Assembly (NCBI GenBank): GCA_011524425.1
Contig: WTKI01000169.1
Location: 1-6,731 of the forward strand
DNA length: 6,731 bases
Source of the DNA: Altererythrobacter sp.
GTDB taxonomy: Bacteria; Pseudomonadota; Alphaproteobacteria; Sphingomonadales; Sphingomonadaceae
Direction: 5' to 3'
Under the pieces are notes generated by a model, which saw only the letters and a list, made by a program, of their open reading frames with translations, made no database searches and was not told the DNA's origin. Positions 1 to 6,613 of the stretch are shown here, one piece after another (the stretch's first letter is position 1; the number at the start of each line of letters is the position of its first letter). The translations under genes were made by a program, and so were the position numbers.

Positions 1-891
<891 letters not shown>

Positions 892-912
892 GGCACGCGA
901 AGGAAAAGGCCG

Positions 913-1170
913 ATGCCACTCCACTTTGAACTCGTAACGCCCGCAAAGCTCGTGCGCAGCGAAGACGTCCATATGGTCGTCGTTCCAGGCACGGAAGGCG
1001 AATTCGGCGTGCTGGAAGGCCACGCGCCTTTCATGTCCACCATTCGCGATGGCGCGGTGCAGGTCTACAAAACCGAAGGCGCAGAGCCGGAAAGCATTGA
1101 AGTGCGCGGCGGCTTTGCTGAAGTGGGCGATGCTGGGCTGACAGTGCTCGCGGAGCATGTCGAAGGCTAG
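913..1170 (+). CDS. atpC: ATP synthase F1 subunit epsilon, short form without C-terminal helices
   Basis: Epsilon is part of the central rotor stalk and links gamma to the c-ring. The protein has 85 residues and covers only the N-terminal beta-sandwich domain: [20 protein letters not shown], then [13 protein letters not shown], then the [17 protein letters not shown] strand near the end. E. coli epsilon is about 139 residues and carries a C-terminal two-helix arm that can inhibit ATP hydrolysis; that arm is absent here. The stop is followed within about 28 bases by a terminator, so this is a naturally short protein, not a recent frameshift. From my knowledge of the family, short epsilons of this size are common in Sphingomonadales. 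The ATG at 913 is preceded by an AAGGAAAAGG purine run. It is the last gene of the atp operon, as usual. Confidence 0.96.
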   Translation: MPLHFELVTPAKLVRSEDVHMVVVPGTEGEFGVLEGHAPFMSTIRDGAVQVYKTEGAEPESIEVRGGFAEVGDAGLTVLAEHVEG

Positions 1171-1198
1171 GCCTCTCGCGCCAAACAAACACATAAAG

Positions 1199-1226
1199 GG
1201 CGGCTCGGAAACGGGCCGCCTTTTTT
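1199..1226 (+). terminator. Rho-independent terminator of the atp operon
   Basis: A nine-base-pair GC-rich stem (1199-1207 with 1212-1220, one G-U pair) closes on a GAAA tetraloop and is followed directly by six T residues (1221-1226). An AAA run just upstream (1195-1197) can extend the stem into the T tract. It sits 28 bases after the atpC stop and is a textbook intrinsic terminator. Confidence 0.95.
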
Positions 1227-1339
1227 GTTGGGGCATTGAAGCATCAGCGATGCCCATCACGATTCTTCTCAAAAAACTGCCGAATTCGCTTCACATTCCG
1301 GCGCAAATCCCCATCTTGAAACGATCGACGCATCCTTAT

Positions 1340-1345
1340 GGAGAG
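1340..1345 (+). promoter_or_regulatory. Shine-Dalgarno site that selects a TTG start
   Basis: GGAGAG ends five bases before the TTG at 1351. This spacing, and the complete signal peptide obtained from that TTG, select it as the start. The ATG at 1338 is in another frame, and the next in-frame ATG (1393) would cut the signal peptide in half. Confidence 0.8.
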
Positions 1346-1350
1346 GTCTC

Positions 1351-3528
1351 TTGAAACACGTTTCAACACTGGCTCTTGCGGCAGCCCTGACAATGACCGC
1401 AGCGACCGGCGCATCTGCCGATGATCACCTGGAAGAGAAGACAACAGAAATGACAGATGACGGCGTGCCCGGCCCCGACCAAGATCCCTATATCTGGCTG
1501 GAAGAAGCCCGCAGCGATGAAGCGCTGGCATGGGTCGAAGCGGAAAACGCATTGACGCTGGCGCATATGGAAGCCGACCCGCGCTTCGAGCAATTGAAGA
1601 ACGAAGCGCTCGCGATCCTCGATAGCGAAGATCGCGTCCCTTATGTGAGCTTCCGTCCGGACGGGCTCTACAATTTCTGGCAGGACAAAGACAATCCGCG
1701 CGGGATCGTGCGCCGCACCACACTGGAAAGCTATCAGACAGATGATCCTGAATGGGAGCTGGTTCTAGACGTCGACAAGCTTGCTGAAGAGGAAGGACGC
1801 GAGTGGGTCTATAAGGGCTCGACCTGTCTGCCCCCTGCCCTCAACAAATGCATGATTGCTCTGTCCGATGGCGGCAAGGATGCGACTATTCTGCGCGAAT
1901 TCGACACATCGACAAAGCAGTTTGTCGAAGGCGGATTTGAACTTCCTGAAAGCCAAGGCGGTATTCAGTGGGTCGATGAAGACACATTGCTGGTAACACG
2001 CAATTTCAGCGAAGAATTGCAGACCGAGAGCGAGTACCCTTTCACAACCCGTATCTGGAGACGGGACCAAAGCATTGATGATGCACCGGAAATCTTCAGA
2101 GGAGACAAGAAAGACGTCTATTCAGGTGCAAGCCTGCTGCGCGACAATAAAGCCGTCATCCACGGCATGTTCGCGTCGCGCGCGGTCAGCTTCCACGAGA
2201 CGGAATATTACGTCTCTATCAATGATGACTGGGTCAGGCTGGACATTCCGTTGAAGGCATCGCCCTATGGCCTGATTGACGGGCATGTCCTGATCTCCAC
2301 CGATGTCGAATGGGAAACACCGGGAGAGACTTTCCCCGCCGACAGCCTGATTGCGATGAATCTGGAAGAATTCAAAGCCGATCCCAATGGCGCGAAGAAA
2401 ACGCTCGTTTGGGCACCGGCCGAGCGGCAGACCAAGCGCGGCGCAGCCACGACCGGCAATTCCCTGTTTGTAAGCATGCTCGACAATGTGGTTGGCCGGA
2501 TCGTGAAGTTCGACTTTGCCGACGGCGAATGGCAGCAAAGCACTGTAAATCTGCCAGACAATGCGACGCTCGGCATTGCGACCGCGTCTGATGAATCCGA
2601 TCAGATCATGTTTACCGCGACCGATTTCCTTAATCCGACGACGCTGTTCTATTCGGACGGGAGTGGCGATCCGCAACCGATCAAGCAGGAAGTCAGCCGG
2701 TTTGCAAAAGACGGCATGAGCGTCGAGCAGTTTGAAGCGACCAGTGCAGACGGGACAAAAATCCCGTATTTCATCGTGAAGCCGGAAGGCATGGAGTTGG
2801 ATGGCACGACGCCAACGCTGATGACCGGCTATGGCGGCTTTCAGGTCCCGCGCCTTCCCAGCTATATGGGTGTGACAGGCAAGCTATGGCTTGAAAAAGG
2901 CAATGCCTTTGTGCTCGCCAATATGCGCGGCGGCGGCGAGTTCGGGCCGATGTGGCACCAGACTGCTATCCGCGAAAACAAGCAGCGCACCTGGGACGAT
3001 TTTATCGCTGTAGGTGAAGATCTGGTTGAGCGCGGTTTTACCTCGCCAGAGCATCTGGGCATAATGGGCGGTAGCCAGGGCGGATTGCTGGTTGGCACAG
3101 CCTTTACGCAGCGGCCTGACCTGTTTGGTGCAGCGATCGTGCAGATCCCGTTGTTCGACATGCTGCGCTATCACTTGATCGGAAGAGGCGCGTCATGGAT
3201 CGGCGAATATGGCGACCCACGCATCCCGGAGCAGCGCGAGTGGATCGAAGGCTACTCGCCCTATCAGAAGATCGTAGAAGGCGTGGATTACCCGACCCCG
3301 TTCTTGTGGGCTTCAACCGCGGATGATCGCACCCACCCTGCCCATGCAAGGAAAGGTGCGGCCAAGTTGAAAGAGCTGGGACAACCCTATTTCTACTTTG
3401 AAGACATGACCGGCGGGCACTCTGGAGGCGTCGACAACGAGCAGCGCGCTAAGCTGCAGGCGCTGCAATATGTCTACCTCTACCAGCGATTGGTTGGAAC
3501 GCCGGATGGAGGGGATTCGTCTGAGTAG
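1351..3528 (+). CDS. Secreted prolyl oligopeptidase family serine peptidase (S9A-like)
   Basis: This is a predicted periplasmic serine peptidase of 725 residues. Residues 1-23 form a Sec signal peptide (charged start MKHV, hydrophobic core, likely cleavage after GASA). An N-terminal S9 segment with PYIWLEE (46-52) leads into a probable seven-bladed beta-propeller (roughly 75-440), then an alpha/beta-hydrolase domain to the end. The catalytic triad is visible: Ser575 in GGSQGG, Asp658 in the DDR motif (as Asp641 in pig prolyl oligopeptidase, with Arg660 matching its substrate-binding Arg643), and His690 in GGHSGG. Cys159 and Cys167 are close enough to form a disulfide, consistent with export. 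The family cleaves short, often proline-containing peptides, but the specificity of this bacterial subgroup cannot be read from sequence. The gene stands alone between two terminators. It starts with TTG, which may limit its translation. All key residues are present. Confidence 0.93.
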   Translation: MKHVSTLALAAALTMTAATGASADDHLEEKTTEMTDDGVPGPDQDPYIWLEEARSDEALAWVEAENALTLAHMEADPRFEQLKNEALAILDSEDRVPYVSFRPDGLYNFWQDKDNPRGIVRRTTLESYQTDDPEWELVLDVDKLAEEEGREWVYKGSTCLPPALNKCMIALSDGGKDATILREFDTSTKQFVEGGFELPESQGGIQWVDEDTLLVTRNFSEELQTESEYPFTTRIWRRDQSIDDAPEIFRGDKKDVYSGASLLRDNKAVIHGMFASRAVSFHETEYYVSINDDWVRLDIPLKASPYGLIDGHVLISTDVEWETPGETFPADSLIAMNLEEFKADPNGAKKTLVWAPAERQTKRGAATTGNSLFVSMLDNVVGRIVKFDFADGEWQQSTVNLPDNATLGIATASDESDQIMFTATDFLNPTTLFYSDGSGDPQPIKQEVSRFAKDGMSVEQFEATSADGTKIPYFIVKPEGMELDGTTPTLMTGYGGFQVPRLPSYMGVTGKLWLEKGNAFVLANMRGGGEFGPMWHQTAIRENKQRTWDDFIAVGEDLVERGFTSPEHLGIMGGSQGGLLVGTAFTQRPDLFGAAIVQIPLFDMLRYHLIGRGASWIGEYGDPRIPEQREWIEGYSPYQKIVEGVDYPTPFLWASTADDRTHPAHARKGAAKLKELGQPYFYFEDMTGGHSGGVDNEQRAKLQALQYVYLYQRLVGTPDGGDSSE

Positions 3529-3548
3529 TCCGCCGAGTAAACCTCTAT

Positions 3549-3565
3549 CAATTAACGATTAATTG
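3549..3565. repeat. AT-rich inverted repeat overlapping the terminator arm
   Basis: CAATTAA (3549-3555) and TTAATTG (3559-3565) form a perfect seven-base inverted repeat around CGA. Its last two bases are shared with the left arm of the adjacent terminator, so the two hairpins cannot both form fully. The TTAACGAT inside differs by one base from the CtrA half-site TTAACCAT, but the two TTAA blocks are three bases apart instead of the seven expected of a CtrA full site. Confidence 0.5.
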
Positions 3566-3597
3566 GGGCGGCCTCATACAGGTCGCCTCACTTTTTT
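3564..3597 (+). terminator. Rho-independent terminator of the S9 peptidase gene
   Basis: A ten-base-pair stem (3564-3573 with 3581-3590, two G-U pairs) with a seven-base loop is followed by C and six T residues (3592-3597). It starts 36 bases after the peptidase stop and separates that gene from the SciP-like gene. Confidence 0.85.
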
Positions 3598-3640
3598 GGC
3601 GAGACTTCCATTCATCGCAAGGCCAGCACAAGTCGGATGT

Positions 3641-3655
3641 TTAACTCCAAATTAG
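3641..3655 (+). promoter_or_regulatory. Candidate CtrA-binding box upstream of the SciP-like gene
   Basis: TTAA, seven bases, then TTAG matches the CtrA full-site consensus TTAA-N7-TTAA at seven of eight defined positions. The first half reads TTAAC as in the best Caulobacter sites. It lies 88 bases upstream of the ATG of the SciP-like gene, in a plausible promoter position. What I see is the motif; binding by CtrA is inferred. Chance occurrence in AT-rich intergenic DNA is possible. Confidence 0.4.
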
Positions 3656-3664
3656 GGATCAATT

Positions 3665-3689
3665 GAAAGTCGGAATTAACTTTCGAAAG
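3665..3689. repeat. Nested inverted repeats in the SciP-like gene leader
   Basis: CTTTCGAAAG (3680-3689) is a perfect ten-base palindrome. Its left half also pairs with GAAAGT at 3665-3670 (ACTTTC, 3679-3684), so two alternative hairpins or a two-part operator are possible. It lies 54 bases before the start codon. No regulator can be named. Confidence 0.4.
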
Positions 3690-3732
3690 CCCAATTTTCT
3701 CACGACGGGGGACCACAAGCGTGACGAAAATC

Positions 3733-3737
3733 AGGAG
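3733..3737 (+). promoter_or_regulatory. Shine-Dalgarno site deciding the SciP-like start
   Basis: AGGAG lies six bases upstream of the ATG at 3744. It argues against the longer reading from TTG at 3663, whose extra 27 codons read through the palindromic leader and do not resemble the family. Confidence 0.85.
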
Positions 3738-3743
3738 TTCAAC

Positions 3744-4004
3744 ATGGCGTACCCGCGCAATTCGACAGTATCTGAAGCAATTAAAAAAGCAGCCCTTCCC
3801 AAGTCGCATGACATCCATTGGTCCAAGGCTCGCAAAGCTGAAGTTGTGCACGCTGTGCGTGACAAGCTGATCAGCTTTGACGAAGCGCGCTGGCGCTATC
3901 TACTCAGCCAGAGCGAATATCAAAGCTGGGAACAGGAAGTTGACAAGTCGGGCAGCCAGCCATCCCGTGCGCATGACAAGCGTCGGAGTTTGGAAGAAGC
4001 CTAA
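3744..4004 (+). CDS. Divergent SciP-like small regulator (DUF1153 family)
   Basis: The 86-residue protein has a central block (Trp26 to Gly70) that reads as the DUF1153/SciP helix-turn-helix: ARKAEVVHAVRDKLISFDEA, then a Tyr-containing turn, then the S-E-Y-x-S-W segment and VDKSG. Caulobacter SciP, as I recall it, has the same pattern (RRKAEVV.AV, L.S..EA, RY, EF.SWQ, D..G). SciP is a small alphaproteobacterial protein that binds DNA and the response regulator CtrA and represses CtrA-activated genes in G1 cells. The conserved N-terminal part of canonical SciP (IGP, PLT, LPPP, TRWV) is replaced here by an unrelated Lys-containing segment, and the C-terminal TRLQ-like end is replaced by a charged tail. 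This is therefore probably a paralogue, not the canonical sciP. It is monocistronic, has a good Shine-Dalgarno site and a possible CtrA box upstream, and converges on the SOUL gene. The family call is fairly firm; the function is inferred. Confidence 0.82.
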   Translation: MAYPRNSTVSEAIKKAALPKSHDIHWSKARKAEVVHAVRDKLISFDEARWRYLLSQSEYQSWEQEVDKSGSQPSRAHDKRRSLEEA

Positions 4005-4019
4005 AAGGTTCATTGCACA

Positions 4020-4064
4020 TGATCCCCGGAAGTGAGCTTGTTCAGTCGCTCGCAACGGGGATCA
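4020..4064. repeat. Long-loop inverted repeat at the convergent gene ends
   Basis: TGATCCCCG (4020-4028) and CGGGGATCA (4056-4064) are perfect nine-base complements. Inside the loop, GAGC (4034-4037) and GCTC (4048-4051) can pair too. The structure lies between the stop of the SciP-like gene (4004) and the last codons of the SOUL gene, covering the latter's stop. It could act as a two-way termination or mRNA 3'-end structure. It lacks a T tract on either strand, so it is not a standard intrinsic terminator. Confidence 0.4.
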
Positions 4065-4686
4065 GCACTTCATTGCGCCGCATGGGACCGGGGACCATCG
4101 GGGCATCGTAGAATGCAAATTCTGCGTGCCCAGATGGCACAAGATCATTCTCAGCCATCCATTCGCGCAGTAGCAGCTCCATTGCGATCAGATCGCGCTG
4201 GCCGCCATACCCGTTAAAGGCGATGCTAGCCATGCGACGCGCAGGAACTTGGGTAAGTGTGATATCCGCAGGCGGCTCTGGCAGAACTTCAAGAGTGTAT
4301 TTTGATGGCATTACAAATCGAGTTCGCCATCTCTCGCCTTGCTCAGAATTCTGCAGGACAGGAGAAGTCATCGCGATTTTCTCGCTTTGACGCTGGTGAA
4401 GAACCGGCGAAGTCATAGCAATCTTCTCGGCCTCTGCTCCCGGTCTGTCTTCTGCAAAAATATACGCTGCCAGTCGCCGGAAGCCTGAGCTCAGAGCTCG
4501 GCGCTGATCACCCGTATGAGTTACCTCGGCAACGATCATGGGCGCGTAATCGCGCAATTCAAACGCCTCGTCTGTGACAAGCGTCTCGTAAGCTGGCTTC
4601 TCAATGCTGCGATACTGAGCCAAGGCCGCAGCGCCACCTAAAGCAGCAATGCAGAGCGCAATTGCCATCCATTTCCCAAGCAGCAT
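4042..4686 (-). CDS. SOUL family heme-binding-like protein, exported
   Basis: The 214-residue protein belongs to the SOUL/HBP family, founded by vertebrate heme-binding proteins; bacterial members are of uncertain role and heme binding is often assumed, not shown. Residues 1-23 form a signal peptide or membrane anchor (MLLGKW, Ala-rich core, likely cleavage at ALA before Gln24), so the protein should act in the periplasm. Family hallmarks follow: YETL at 33-36, FELRDYAPMIVAEV (42-55), GFRRLAAYIF (68-77), two copies of EKIAMTSPVL (87-96 and 102-111), RFVMPSKYTLEVLPEP (123-138), and an end with a proline-rich PMVPGPMRRNEV turn. The start is supported by GAGGAGAG at 4693-4700, six bases from the ATG. 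The gene lies 80 bases downstream of the HNH gene on the same strand, so cotranscription is possible but not compelled. It meets the SciP-like gene tail to tail. Confidence 0.9.
   Translation of the reverse strand: MLLGKWMAIALCIAALGGAAALAQYRSIEKPAYETLVTDEAFELRDYAPMIVAEVTHTGDQRRALSSGFRRLAAYIFAEDRPGAEAEKIAMTSPVLHQRQSEKIAMTSPVLQNSEQGERWRTRFVMPSKYTLEVLPEPPADITLTQVPARRMASIAFNGYGGQRDLIAMELLLREWMAENDLVPSGHAEFAFYDAPMVPGPMRRNEVLIPVASD
4354..4428 (-). repeat. In-frame tandem EKIAMTSPVL repeat in the SOUL gene
   Basis: Ten identical residues occur twice, coded at 4399-4428 and 4354-4383, with a five-residue spacer. Seven of the ten codons differ between copies, all synonymously, so the repeat is old and held by selection on the protein. 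As far as I recall, doubled KIAMT(A/S)PV segments are common in bacterial SOUL proteins. Confidence 0.85.
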
Positions 4687-4692
4687 TACGGT

Positions 4693-4700
4693 CTCTCCTC
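4693..4700 (-). promoter_or_regulatory. Shine-Dalgarno site of the SOUL gene
   Basis: Read on the minus strand, GAGGAGAG ends six bases before the ATG at 4686. It is a near-ideal ribosome binding site and fixes the start. Confidence 0.8.
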
Positions 4701-4766
4701 GATCTCTTAATAGAAGAGCCGTTTCGCTGCTGTTAGGTTCCCAAATGTTTAGCGCAACGTGTTTGT

Positions 4767-5093
4767 TCAGCGCGTAGGCGCATGAAAATCAGGCGGCTTT
4801 CCCTGCACCCATTCGACAAAGCCGCGCAATGTCTCATTCTTTAGCAGCCGATCCCGGTCCGTTCCTATCCGAGCGAGCTCTGCATTGGTGAAGTTCTTGT
4901 GGATCGCACGATGGCAAATCGGATGGACAGGAACCGTCTCTCGCCCCTTCTTGGACTTTGGTACCATGTGATGCCATTGCTTGCGCGTTTCGAACGCGCG
5001 CCCACACAGCCAACACGAATCCTCTGCGGATTGATCCTCGCGCGCAATTGACAAGTCTTCCTTCGCCTCTCTTTGTGGTTTTTTAGGCTTCAT
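4767..5093 (-). CDS. Small HNH endonuclease-like protein
   Basis: From the ATG at 5093 the protein has 108 residues. A charged, Lys-rich N-terminus (about 1-25) precedes a compact HNH zinc-finger nuclease fold: Cys27-x2-Cys30 (CWLCGR), the paired His41-His42 in WHHMVPKSKKG, and a second half, VHPICHRAIHKNF, with His57, Cys60, His61 and His65. The two CxxC/CxxxxH halves can bind a structural zinc, with His41/His42 in the metal/catalytic position. Such stand-alone HNH proteins cut DNA in some families, but the target and role here are unknown. An in-frame ATG at 5162 would add 23 residues but would overlap the divergent glycosyltransferase start. No strong Shine-Dalgarno site is seen before either. 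No restriction, phage or intron genes are nearby, so it is probably a chromosomal housekeeping or accessory nuclease. Confidence 0.82.
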   Translation of the reverse strand: MKPKKPQREAKEDLSIAREDQSAEDSCWLCGRAFETRKQWHHMVPKSKKGRETVPVHPICHRAIHKNFTNAELARIGTDRDRLLKNETLRGFVEWVQGKPPDFHAPTR

Positions 5094-5128
5094 ACGCCAA
5101 AGCCAGCGGCTTGGGGGGGCTAGCGCAG

Positions 5129-6610
5129 ATGTACAAGGCTGACGAGGAAAATGGCGCGCCAAACATGGCAGGTCGTATCCTCATCGTCGCGGCCGTGCTT
5201 GTCGCGGTGATTGCAACCCGCGCCTTGTGGTGGGGCAATCCGGCGGCAACAACTGACGAACAGCTTTACGCGTTGATCGGCAGTGCGTTGGCCGAAGGCT
5301 CGCTTCCTTATACCGAGCTATGGGATCGCAAGCCCTTTGGCCTGTTCGCGATTTTTGCAGCAGGCGATTGGATCGCGGCCGGACCTTACGGATTTCAACT
5401 GCTCGCCGGGGTCTTCACAGCACTTGGCGCCTGGTTGACGTATTTGCTGGCTCGCAAGCAAGTCGACTGGTTAACCGCGACTGCAGCCGCCGTGCTCTAT
5501 GTCGTTCTCATTTCGCTTTATGGCGGATATTCCGGACAGAGCGAAGTCTTCCATGCGCCCATGATGGTAGCGATGGCATGGCTGGTACTGGACGGTTCAG
5601 CTAGCCATTACAGCCGCCGCACACTTGCAGCCATGCTGATCGGAGGGCTTGCGCTGCAAGTCAAATACACAGTGCTGCCGCAATGTCTGTTCTTCGGGTT
5701 CATAGCCTTGTGGCAACTCTACAAGCACGGATTTGCTTGGCCCAGAATCATTGCCATGGCGGTCGGCTTCGCAATCCTCGGTCTGCTGCCGACAGCGCTT
5801 GTGGGCCTAATATATTGGCACGCGGGAGCATTCGATGTCTGGTGGTTCGCAAACTTTGAGAGCTTCTTTGAACGAAGCGGTGCTGGACGATTCCTGCCAA
5901 ATGTGACCACAGGATTGCTTCCGTTGGCAGGGCTTGGAATTGCGGGCCTGTATCTGGCATTTCGAGGTAAACCTCTGCGCGATCCCCTGTTATACACACT
6001 ATCGCTCGGATGGGCCGCAGCGGCTTTTGCAAGCGCTTTCCTGCCCGGCACTGTCTACCTTTATTATTTTGGCGCGATCGTTGCGCCGATGATCCTTGTG
6101 GCCTTGCCTTTGCTTGATCGCAAAGGTCCAGCCAAAGCGGTGCCGCTTGTCTTTATTGTTGCAGCGAGCATCTGGCTGCTTGGGCCTGTTGCTGATTGGA
6201 AAACGTCAAGGGAAGAAGCCGCTTCGCTTAAAGCTCTGGCGCAAGACATTGACCCTCTGGTCGATCAGGAAGGCAACTGCCTTTGGGTGCATGACGGCCC
6301 TACCGCATTGTATTCCATGACAGACAGCTGCCTGCCGACCCGCTTCATTTATCCCGACCATTTGAACAATGCCCTGGAAACCGATGCTGCTCTTGGCATT
6401 TCGCAATTGGCGGAAGCGCAGCGCATACTCGGTGGCCTGCCGCCGGTAATTGTTGTTTCACCCCGGCCGTTTACACGCCAGAATGACGACGTTCTGTACG
6501 CACTGCGGGATACGCTTGAACAGCATTATGAAGAGCTTGGCAAAGCGCGCAGCGGTTACCGCACCATCATCGCTTTCAGACGGCGTCCGCAAAATCAGGA
6601 AGGCGGATAG
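5129..6610 (+). CDS. GT-C fold membrane glycosyltransferase (GT39/ArnT/PMT_2-like)
   Basis: This is a polytopic inner-membrane protein of 493 residues. A first membrane helix (about 17-35) is followed by Asp43-Glu44 in TTDEQLYALIG, the acidic pair of the first periplasmic loop that is catalytic in GT-C enzymes, and by WDRKPFGLF (65-73), typical of the PMT/ArnT-like group that uses polyprenyl-phosphate sugars. Many further hydrophobic helices run to about residue 353. The C-terminal 140 residues are soluble and probably periplasmic, with two cysteines (GNCLWVH and DSCLPTRF). Sugar and acceptor (lipid, glycan or protein) cannot be inferred. Start choice is uncertain: TTG 5111, ATG 5129 and ATG 5165 are in frame; 5165 would place the first helix almost at the N-terminus, and its only upstream GAGGAAA is 14 bases away. 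The gene is divergent from HNH with a gap of only about 35 bases. It ends three bases from the convergent gene at the right edge. Confidence 0.85.
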   Translation: MYKADEENGAPNMAGRILIVAAVLVAVIATRALWWGNPAATTDEQLYALIGSALAEGSLPYTELWDRKPFGLFAIFAAGDWIAAGPYGFQLLAGVFTALGAWLTYLLARKQVDWLTATAAAVLYVVLISLYGGYSGQSEVFHAPMMVAMAWLVLDGSASHYSRRTLAAMLIGGLALQVKYTVLPQCLFFGFIALWQLYKHGFAWPRIIAMAVGFAILGLLPTALVGLIYWHAGAFDVWWFANFESFFERSGAGRFLPNVTTGLLPLAGLGIAGLYLAFRGKPLRDPLLYTLSLGWAAAAFASAFLPGTVYLYYFGAIVAPMILVALPLLDRKGPAKAVPLVFIVAASIWLLGPVADWKTSREEAASLKALAQDIDPLVDQEGNCLWVHDGPTALYSMTDSCLPTRFIYPDHLNNALETDAALGISQLAEAQRILGGLPPVIVVSPRPFTRQNDDVLYALRDTLEQHYEELGKARSGYRTIIAFRRRPQNQEGG

Positions 6611-6613
6611 CAT

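Noticed and set aside
1241..1253. Small inverted repeat GCATC-AGC-GATGC upstream of the S9 peptidase gene
   Set aside because: Five base pairs with a three-base loop is common by chance and has no linked promoter or T tract.
2122..2676. 184-codon minus-strand open frame within the S9 peptidase gene
   Set aside because: It is a shadow of a confidently identified coding region, with no recognisable domain and no ribosome binding signal that I can see.
3663..3743. N-terminal extension of the SciP-like protein from a TTG
   Set aside because: The extra codons pass through a palindromic leader, resemble nothing in the family, and the ATG at 3744 has an ideal AGGAG.
4707..4736. Possible minus-strand promoter CTAACA-N18-TATTAA for the SOUL gene
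   Set aside because: Only four of six matches in each box, and the start of transcription would fall on the Shine-Dalgarno site.
5094..5162. Upstream extension of the HNH protein to an ATG at 5162
   Set aside because: It would overlap the divergent glycosyltransferase coding region and adds residues with no family likeness; the ATG at 5093 gives the usual compact HNH protein.
5200..5206. TGTCGCG, matching the SciP-binding motif I recall from Caulobacter (another on the minus strand near 2140)
   Set aside because: Both copies are inside coding sequence and the seven-base motif is expected by chance in GC-rich DNA; neither lies near a CtrA-type box.
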